12,339 nucleotides of DNA from assembly GCA_044354975.1 (NCBI GenBank), contig JBIKZA010000068.1:1-12339 (forward strand), read 5' to 3'. The notes under the pieces are model-generated. The model saw only the letters and a program-made list of their open reading frames with translations, was not told where the DNA came from and made no database searches. This document shows, in pieces, positions 7,641 through 12,339 of the stretch (the first letter of the stretch is position 1; each line of letters begins with the position of its first letter). The stretch comes from CAIZGX01 sp044354975. Lineage in GTDB: Bacteria; Bacteroidota; Bacteroidia; Flavobacteriales_D; Sanyastnellaceae. The position numbers and the translations under genes were made by a program.

Positions 7641-7645
7641 GAACT

Positions 7646-8383
7646 ATGATTAAAAAGGGATTATTACTTTTCACACTTGTTATTCTTTCTCATGCGAAAG
7701 GATACACGCAGCTTTTTCCTTGGTATGTTCAAGTAGATGAGAATTTTCTTTTGGGAAAAATAAATTTTGAAGAAGACATTCGGTTTAGTTTGGTTGCCGC
7801 GAACCGGTCTGCAAAATCGTGCTATTTGTTGGTTGAAGTGAATTGGGCATTTGAACAGATGGCGGCTGCGGCGCAAAAGGAAGGAATTTCGCTCAAAGTA
7901 ATTTCCGGAGCAAGGAATTTCAACATGCAAAAAGTCATTTGGGAAAGAAAGTGGAACGCTCGACGTCCGAATTTCAAATCAGACAAAGAGACTGCCTTGG
8001 ATATTTTGAAATATAGCTCTATGCCGGGAACGTCGAGACACCATTGGGGCACAGACTTGGATATTAATTCTGTGGAACCTAGTTATTTTGCCAGCGGCAA
8101 AGGGAAAAAGGAATACGATTGGCTTGTGAAAAATGCAGGGACATTTGGATTTTGTCAGACGTATGACAACAAAGCAAATACAGGACGGGTGGGTTATTCA
8201 GAAGAGAAGTGGCATTACTCGTACATGCCAATTTCGTCGGAGCTACTAAAGCAATACAACGAGCGAATCAATTATCAAAACCTCACCGGTTTTCTCGGCA
8301 GCGCTACTTCAATGGATATCGAAGTGATTCGTGTGTTCGTCAATGGTATTTCTACCAAATGTACTTCGCTTACTTTTCCTTAA
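7646..8383 (+). CDS. Secreted M15 family (VanY-like) D-alanyl-D-alanine carboxypeptidase
   Basis: The 245-residue protein starts with a signal peptide (MIKKG, then a hydrophobic run, with likely cleavage near 18-22), so it should act on peptidoglycan in the periplasm. The M15 zinc-peptidase signature is intact: SGAR at 87-90 with the substrate-binding arginine, SRHHWGTDLD at 130-139 giving zinc ligands His132 and Asp139, and EEKWH at 186-190 giving catalytic Glu187 and zinc ligand His190. The family removes the terminal D-Ala from stem peptides; no vancomycin-resistance genes are nearby, so a housekeeping cell-wall role is more likely than resistance. The frame also opens at 7610, but that adds 12 residues before the signal peptide and would put the promoter box inside the gene, so 7646 is preferred. 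The last 14 bp overlap the end of convergent purD. Confidence 0.88.
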   Translation: MIKKGLLLFTLVILSHAKGYTQLFPWYVQVDENFLLGKINFEEDIRFSLVAANRSAKSCYLLVEVNWAFEQMAAAAQKEGISLKVISGARNFNMQKVIWERKWNARRPNFKSDKETALDILKYSSMPGTSRHHWGTDLDINSVEPSYFASGKGKKEYDWLVKNAGTFGFCQTYDNKANTGRVGYSEEKWHYSYMPISSELLKQYNERINYQNLTGFLGSATSMDIEVIRVFVNGISTKCTSLTFP

Positions 8384-9662
8384 TCAGTTTTTTCAAATCG
8401 TTCCCAATGTCTTTTCTGAAATATTTTCCAGAGAAGGAAATGGTGTCCGCAGCTTCGTTACTTCTTCCTAATGCTTCGTGAAGTGATGAGCCGTATGCCG
8501 TTGCGGTTAACACTCTTCCGCCGTTGGTTACAATCTTATTCCCGCTCTTTTTTGTGCCTGCGTGAAAGATGATGCTGTTCTGAACATTTTCTAGGGATGA
8601 AATTTCTTTTCCTTTTTCGGAAGACTCCGGGTATCCTTTCGAAACGAGCATGGTGGTTGTGCAATACCGTGGGTCTACCTGAACGTCACATTCTCCGAGA
8701 GTTTGTGTGGCTATGCCTTCGAACAAATGCAACAAGTCGCTTTTAATGCGAGGAATAACAACTTCTGTTTCAGGATCACCCATGCGGCAATTGTATTCGA
8801 TCACGTAAGGTTCGTTTCCAACCTTAATAATTCCAAAAAAGATAAATCCGCGGTAGTCTATACCGTCGGCTTTTAATCCTTTCACCGTTGGAATAATAAT
8901 TTGCGCTTCAATTTTATCTATGAATTCAGGTGTGCAAAATGGAACAGGAGAAACGGCACCCATTCCACCCGTATTCAAACCCAAGTCTCCTTCGCCAATG
9001 CGTTTGTAATCTTTGGCTTCCGGAAGTACTTTGTAATTGTTCCCGTCTGTCATTATGAATATGGAGCATTCAATTCCCTTTAAAAACTCTTCAATGACAA
9101 CGGTGCTGGAAGCTTCTCCGAATTTTTTATCGGTAAGCATGGCTTTCAGTTCTTTTTTCGCTTGCGCTAAATCTTCTAGAATAACAACTCCTTTTCCGGC
9201 AGCAAGGCCAGAGGCTTTTAGCACGTAGGGTGATTTAAGGGTGTCGAGGTAGGCTTGCCCTTCTTTTAGGGTTTCGTGAGTAAATGATCCGTATTTCGCT
9301 GTTGGAATGCCGTGTTTTGCCATGAATTTTTTCGCGAAGTCTTTGCTTCCTTCCAATTGCGCAGCAACTGAATTGGGACCAATTACCGCAACTCCAACAA
9401 GCGCCTTGTCTTTTTCGAAGAATTCGACAATCCCTTTCACCAAAGGATCTTCGGGTCCAACGATAACCATTTTAACACCGTGTTCAATTACGGCTTTTTT
9501 TATTGATTTGAAATCTGTAGGGTCAATGGAAAGGTTGGTTCCGAAAGCTTCGGTGCCCGCATTTCCTGGAGCAATAAAGATGTCGTGTATAAGGGAACTT
9601 TGTGAAATTTTCCATGCGAAAGCATGCTCTCTACCACCGGAACCTAGGATTAATACATTCAT
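8370..9662 (-). CDS. purD: Phosphoribosylamine-glycine ligase (GAR synthetase)
   Basis: PurD joins phosphoribosylamine and glycine with ATP to give glycinamide ribonucleotide, the second step of purine synthesis. The 430-residue length fits the monofunctional enzyme. The N-terminal domain begins with GSGGREHA at 7-14. The ATP-grasp part shows IGPNSVAAQLEGSKDFAK at 94-111, VLKASGLAAGKGVV at 147-160, NTGGMGAVSPVP at 230-241, and the metal-binding EYNCRMGDPE at 289-298 with Glu289 and Asn291. Glycine is usually followed by Pro before NTGGMG; here it is Leu229. The frame opens ten codons earlier at 9692, but the start at 9662 puts MNVLILGSGG exactly where the family begins. No other purine gene is in the window. 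The gene converges on the carboxypeptidase gene, with the 3' ends overlapping by 14 bp. Confidence 0.97.
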   Translation of the reverse strand: MNVLILGSGGREHAFAWKISQSSLIHDIFIAPGNAGTEAFGTNLSIDPTDFKSIKKAVIEHGVKMVIVGPEDPLVKGIVEFFEKDKALVGVAVIGPNSVAAQLEGSKDFAKKFMAKHGIPTAKYGSFTHETLKEGQAYLDTLKSPYVLKASGLAAGKGVVILEDLAQAKKELKAMLTDKKFGEASSTVVIEEFLKGIECSIFIMTDGNNYKVLPEAKDYKRIGEGDLGLNTGGMGAVSPVPFCTPEFIDKIEAQIIIPTVKGLKADGIDYRGFIFFGIIKVGNEPYVIEYNCRMGDPETEVVIPRIKSDLLHLFEGIATQTLGECDVQVDPRYCTTTMLVSKGYPESSEKGKEISSLENVQNSIIFHAGTKKSGNKIVTNGGRVLTATAYGSSLHEALGRSNEAADTISFSGKYFRKDIGNDLKKLIKEK

Positions 9663-9676
9663 GCTCTGAGTTTTTG

Positions 9677-9708
9677 CAAAGAAACAATGCATTGACGGCT
9701 ACTCTCAA
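9677..9708 (-). promoter_or_regulatory. Possible purD promoter
   Basis: On the minus strand, TTTCTTTG (9684 to 9677) matches TAnnTTTG at five of six fixed positions. TTG (9708 to 9706) lies 21 bases upstream as a -33 element. The box ends 14 bases before the purD ATG, giving a very short leader. The match is imperfect, so this is tentative. Confidence 0.3.
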
Positions 9709-9747
9709 TTCAACTTACTAACAGAAAAAAGCTCTAGGCAGAAGATA

Positions 9748-9780
9748 TTTGGGTTTATTGTTGAAAAATGCCTATATTTG
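9748..9780 (+). promoter_or_regulatory. Bacteroidota-type promoter of the rimP-nusA-infB operon
   Basis: TTTG at 9748-9751 and TATATTTG at 9773-9780 match the Bacteroidota -33/-7 consensus (TTTG, TAnnTTTG) exactly, with a 21-bp spacer. Transcription should begin about 4-7 bases further on, giving a leader of roughly 45 nt before the rimP ATG at 9832. Confidence 0.72.
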
Positions 9781-9796
9781 CAACTGAATTGAAAGC

Positions 9797-9827
9797 AAGA
9801 GAAGGGGTTTTAACCCCTCTTTTTTTT
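9797..9827 (+). terminator. Terminator-like hairpin with U-tract in the rimP leader (candidate attenuator)
   Basis: AGGGGT (9803-9808) pairs with ACCCCT (9813-9818) around a TTTA loop; C9819 and eight T (9820-9827) follow. The purine-rich bases 9797-9801 could extend the stem by pairing with the U-tract. The structure lies between the operon promoter and the rimP ATG five bases later (at 9832), so it can only act on the operon's own transcript or on rimP translation. It has the form of an intrinsic terminator. Whether it terminates, and whether NusA modulates it, is inference. Confidence 0.6.
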
Positions 9828-9831
9828 AGTC

Positions 9832-10311
9832 ATGATAACAGTTGCAGAAATAGAAAAATTGGTGAACGCCAAGATAGCCGAAACGGACACCTTGTCCGAT
9901 GCGTTTATCGTTTCTATCTCCGTTCGTCCAGGCAATGCCATTGAGGTGCTACTCGATAAAGATTCAGGGTTGAATGTGGAGGATTGCAAGAAGATTAGCA
10001 GGCACTTGGAGTCTTCTTTGGATCGCGAAAAGGAGGATTTCTCGATGGAAGTTTCTTCTCCTGGTGTTGGAAAGCCCTTGGTGGTTCACCGACAGTATGT
10101 TAAGAATGTAGGAAGAACAGTTAAAGTGAAAGTGGGTGAAGGAGAGAAGTACGAAGGCGATTTGGCCGAAGTAAGTGAGACTGGAATTGTATTGAAGTAC
10201 CAAGAAAAAGAGGCACTTCCCGGAAAAAAGAAAAAAGAATGGGTGGAAAAAACAGTCACCCTTGCATTTGATAACATAAAAGAAACCAAAGTAGTAATAC
10301 GTTTTAACTAA
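9832..10311 (+). CDS. rimP: Ribosome maturation factor RimP
   Basis: RimP assists assembly and maturation of the 30S ribosomal subunit. The 159-residue protein has the usual two parts: an N-terminal alpha/beta domain with IEVLLDKDSGL (37-47) and DCKKISRHLESSLD (51-64), then EVSSPGVGKPL (73-83), the family's most conserved segment, and a C-terminal SH3-like barrel (about 90-159) with GDLAEV and a closing IKETKVVI. A lysine-rich insert, GKKKKEW, lies at 131-137. The gene leads the conserved rimP-nusA-infB operon, and nusA starts 10 bp after its stop. The ATG is preceded by a U-tract and AGTC rather than a Shine-Dalgarno site; the nearest purine-rich stretch is inside the upstream hairpin, so folding could affect translation as well as transcription. 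Confidence 0.95.
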   Translation: MITVAEIEKLVNAKIAETDTLSDAFIVSISVRPGNAIEVLLDKDSGLNVEDCKKISRHLESSLDREKEDFSMEVSSPGVGKPLVVHRQYVKNVGRTVKVKVGEGEKYEGDLAEVSETGIVLKYQEKEALPGKKKKEWVEKTVTLAFDNIKETKVVIRFN

Positions 10312-10321
10312 CCTTGTCATT

Positions 10322-11557
10322 ATGAAAGGACTAAACCTAATAGAGTCTTTTGCAGACTTTAAAGAATTCAAAAACATCGACCGCGAGACGATCACAAACA
10401 TCTTGGCGGAAATGTTCAAAGCTATGATTGTAAAGCGCTGGGGTGCTGAAGATGGCTTTGACATAATTATTAACGCAGAACGTGGCGACTTAGAGATTTG
10501 GCGAACGCGTCAAGTTGTTCCAGACGGAGAACTTGATGACGAGGTTGCTGAAATCGAGGTGAGCATGGCTCAAAAGATTGTAGACGATCTTGAGGTCGGC
10601 GAAGAATTGATTGAAGAGATCAAAATCGAAGATTTCGGTCGCAGAAATATTATGGCCATGGGTCAAGTATTGAAGAACCGTATTCAAGAACTCGAGAAGG
10701 ATCACATCTATCAGAAGTACAAGGAGCGCATTGGAGAAATTATCTCTGGTGAAGTTTACCAAGTATGGAAGCGTGAGATTCTTGTCCTCGACGACGAGAA
10801 CAATGAGTTGATTATGCCGAAGGATCAACAGATTCCTTCTGACTTCTACAAAAAAGGAGATACCATTCGTGCAGTTGTTTATCGTGTAGATTTACGCAAC
10901 AACAGTCCTCAAATTATTCTTTCTCGTACGGCACCAGAATTCTTGGAAAAGTTATTTGAACAAGAAGTTCCAGAGGTATTTGATGGATTAATTACCATTA
11001 AGAAAATTGTTCGTGAGCCAGGTGAGCGCGCGAAGGTTGCTGTAGAAAGTTACGACGATCGTATTGATCCTGTAGGTGCATGCGTAGGTATGAAGGGTTC
11101 ACGTATTCACGGAATTGTTCGTGAATTGCGTAACGAAAACATCGACGTTATTCATTACACAACAAATGAGAATTTGTTGATTGCTCGTGCTTTGGCGCCA
11201 GCGAAAATTTCAAGTATTAGTATCGATAAGGACAATGCGAAGGCAGACGTGTTCTTGAAACCTGACCAAGTGTCTTTGGCAATTGGTAAAGGTGGACACA
11301 ACATTCGTCTTGCAGGAAGATTGTGTGGATATGAATTAGACGTTTATCGCGAAACTGATGTTGACATCGACGATGTGGATTTGGAAGAATTCTCAGACGA
11401 AATCGACAGCTGGATTATCGACGAATTGAAATCGATAGGTTGCGATACCGCTCGTTCAGTTCTCGAGATTCCGAAAGAAGATTTAGTGAAGCGTACAGAT
11501 TTAGAAGAAGAGACCATTGATGAGGTGTTGAGTATTTTGAAATCCGAGTTCGAATAA
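10322..11557 (+). CDS. nusA: Transcription termination/antitermination protein NusA
   Basis: NusA binds RNA polymerase and the emerging RNA, and controls pausing, hairpin-dependent termination and antitermination. The 411-residue protein has the N-terminal polymerase-binding domain (about 1-130), an S1 domain (about 135-202, starting at GEIISGEVYQV), KH1 (about 230-282, with DPVGACVGMKGSRI at 249-262) and KH2 (about 298-345, with GKGG at 322-325 and the following IRLAGRL). After an acidic linker (about 345-362) there is one short helix-hairpin-helix-like tail. It lacks the paired acidic repeats of the longer E. coli protein (495 residues), as in many bacteria. The GxxG loop of KH1 is GMKG at 256-259. 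The start lies 10 bp after rimP, with no clear Shine-Dalgarno site. Hairpins in the operon's own leader and in the next spacer make autoregulation plausible. Confidence 0.97.
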   Translation: MKGLNLIESFADFKEFKNIDRETITNILAEMFKAMIVKRWGAEDGFDIIINAERGDLEIWRTRQVVPDGELDDEVAEIEVSMAQKIVDDLEVGEELIEEIKIEDFGRRNIMAMGQVLKNRIQELEKDHIYQKYKERIGEIISGEVYQVWKREILVLDDENNELIMPKDQQIPSDFYKKGDTIRAVVYRVDLRNNSPQIILSRTAPEFLEKLFEQEVPEVFDGLITIKKIVREPGERAKVAVESYDDRIDPVGACVGMKGSRIHGIVRELRNENIDVIHYTTNENLLIARALAPAKISSISIDKDNAKADVFLKPDQVSLAIGKGGHNIRLAGRLCGYELDVYRETDVDIDDVDLEEFSDEIDSWIIDELKSIGCDTARSVLEIPKEDLVKRTDLEEETIDEVLSILKSEFE

Positions 11558-11572
11558 TTCGTTTCGGTTTTC

Positions 11573-11602
11573 AAAAAGTGCTCGGGCACATTTTCAATGT
11601 GT
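11573..11602 (+). promoter_or_regulatory. Two mutually exclusive hairpins in the nusA-infB spacer
   Basis: The 78-bp spacer can fold in two ways. Hairpin A pairs GTGC (11578-11581) with GCAC (11586-11589) around TCGG, and is extended past one A-A mismatch by AAAA (11573-11576) with TTTT (11591-11594). Hairpin B pairs CACATT (11587-11592) with AATGTG (11596-11601) around TTC. Both use 11587-11589, so only one can form at a time. A regulatory role is inferred. Confidence 0.35.
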
Positions 11603-11635
11603 TAAATAGTTTTTATAAGGAACGGGAAAAGATTT

Positions 11636-12339
11636 ATGTCAGAAACAAAAGGACCACAACGCTTAGGTAAGGCCGCCACTAACTTGAATGTTAGTAAGGA
11701 TACCATTATTGAATTCCTTAAGAAAAAAGGGGTTACAGTGGATAACAATCCAATGGCGAAAATTGAGGCTGAAGTATACGATATGCTTAGCGCTGAATTT
11801 TCTACGGACCAAAAAGCGAAAGAGTTTGTTCAAGCCGCAGCAACGAAATTGCGTGAATCTCGCGAGTCGTTGAGTATCTCGGACAATAAAAAGAGAAAGG
11901 ACGAAGAGAATGAAGAATTGTCAGACATAGATTTGGCGAAATTTAAGCGACCAGAAGCCGAGGTTGAAAAACCAAAGGCGAAGGTTAAGTCTGCAAATGA
12001 GCCAGTTGCTCCGAAGGTTGAAAAACCAGTAAAGAAAGAAGAGGTGAAAGTTACTACAGAAGTTGCACCTCCTGCAGTTGAAGCAATCCCTGAGACGCAG
12101 CCCGAAGAGCGCACCAATGAAGTTAAGATTGTCGGTATGATCGATCTTTCAGCTATGGAGAAACCAAAGCGTGGAAAGAAAACAGCTGAACCTAAGAAGG
12201 AAGAACCTAAAAAAGGAAAGAAGGAAGAACCGAAAGTAATAGCCCCAGTTGCGAAACCAGAGCCAACTCCTGAGCCTGAGGTTGTGAAGCCTGAGGTTGT
12301 TGAAAAGGAAATAATTCGCGTGAATGTAGAGAAGTTAGC
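11636..12339 (+). CDS. infB: Translation initiation factor IF-2, N-terminal part (runs off the window)
   Basis: IF-2 is the GTPase that places initiator tRNA on the ribosome. The 234 full codons here cover only the N-terminal region. The first about 55 residues (QRLGKAATNLNVSKDTIIEFL, then KKKGVTVDNNPMAKI and VYDML) form the IF2-N fold seen in Bacteroidota IF-2. A long, charged, Lys/Glu/Pro-rich linker follows, with KIVGMIDLSAMEKPKRGKK inside it, a segment of the kind conserved in this phylum. The GTPase domain lies beyond the right edge. Small repeats such as KKEEPKKGKKEEPK and PEVVKPEVVEK mark the linker as low-complexity and probably disordered. The start at 11636 has a purine-rich TAAGGAACGGG 10-20 bases upstream. 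Position after nusA fits the standard operon. Confidence 0.94.
   Translation, partial: MSETKGPQRLGKAATNLNVSKDTIIEFLKKKGVTVDNNPMAKIEAEVYDMLSAEFSTDQKAKEFVQAAATKLRESRESLSISDNKKRKDEENEELSDIDLAKFKRPEAEVEKPKAKVKSANEPVAPKVEKPVKKEEVKVTTEVAPPAVEAIPETQPEERTNEVKIVGMIDLSAMEKPKRGKKTAEPKKEEPKKGKKEEPKVIAPVAKPEPTPEPEVVKPEVVEKEIIRVNVEKL

Noticed and set aside
7610..7645. Earlier start for the M15 carboxypeptidase at 7610
   Set aside because: It places 12 extra residues ahead of a well-formed signal peptide and puts the TAACTTTG promoter box inside the coding region.
9663..9692. purD start at 9692
   Set aside because: The ten extra residues are absent from the family's N-terminus, which begins M-x-V-L-x-x-G-x-G-G; the start at 9662 gives this exactly.
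9964..10464. 166-codon open frame on the minus strand across rimP and nusA
   Set aside because: It runs antisense through two confident genes and is Phe/Ser-rich with no domain, typical of the reverse complement of Lys/Glu-rich coding sequence.
12190..12310. Short tandem repeats in the infB linker as a possible repeat element
   Set aside because: They are in frame, imperfect and encode Lys/Glu/Pro-rich linker, which is normal for the IF-2 N-terminal region.

Overview
The window looks like an ordinary chromosomal stretch from a member of the Bacteroidota, probably a Flavobacteriales-type organism. Four things point there: a match to the Bacteroidota promoter form (TTTG, 21-bp spacer, TAnnTTTG) in front of rimP; mostly A-rich rather than Shine-Dalgarno leaders; an IF-2 N-terminus of the Bacteroidota type; and a short, DnaE2-like second polymerase III alpha subunit next to an SRAP gene. 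No rRNA, tRNA, insertion sequence, phage gene or CRISPR array was seen. The genus cannot be named from this sequence.

Layout. Positions 1-7598 hold eight genes, all on the minus strand. In transcription order they are nadC (NAD synthesis), a YihY/BrkB-family membrane protein, a secreted DUF2147 protein, an alpha/beta hydrolase, an SRAP (YedK/HMCES-like) abasic-site protein, a DnaE2-like polymerase, an ExbB/TolQ-type proton channel subunit, and the first nine codons of its ExbD/TolR partner. Two junctions are 4-nt ATGA overlaps and one is a 2-nt gap, so much of this block is probably co-transcribed. Divergent from nadC, on the plus strand, is a secreted M15 (VanY-like) D,D-carboxypeptidase. 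Its 3' end overlaps the 3' end of the convergent purD by 14 bp. From 9748 a promoter drives the conserved rimP-nusA-infB operon, which runs off the right edge inside infB.

Functional links. SRAP and the DnaE2-like polymerase form a tight two-gene unit that fits replication past damaged DNA: SRAP proteins crosslink to abasic sites in single-stranded DNA, and DnaE2-type polymerases are lesion-bypass enzymes. Both proteins carry a GP(S/T)LF pentapeptide resembling a sliding-clamp binding motif, at the extreme C-terminus of SRAP and at the usual clamp-motif position of the polymerase. rimP, nusA and infB join ribosome maturation, transcription elongation/termination and translation initiation. 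The rimP leader carries a terminator-like hairpin with a U-tract, and the nusA-infB spacer can form two mutually exclusive hairpins. Both are candidate targets for feedback by NusA.

No whole new system is evident. The observations most worth checking are the shared clamp-like motif in the SRAP-DnaE2 pair, the rimP leader attenuator, and the mirrored, nearly leaderless promoter arrangement between nadC and the carboxypeptidase gene.
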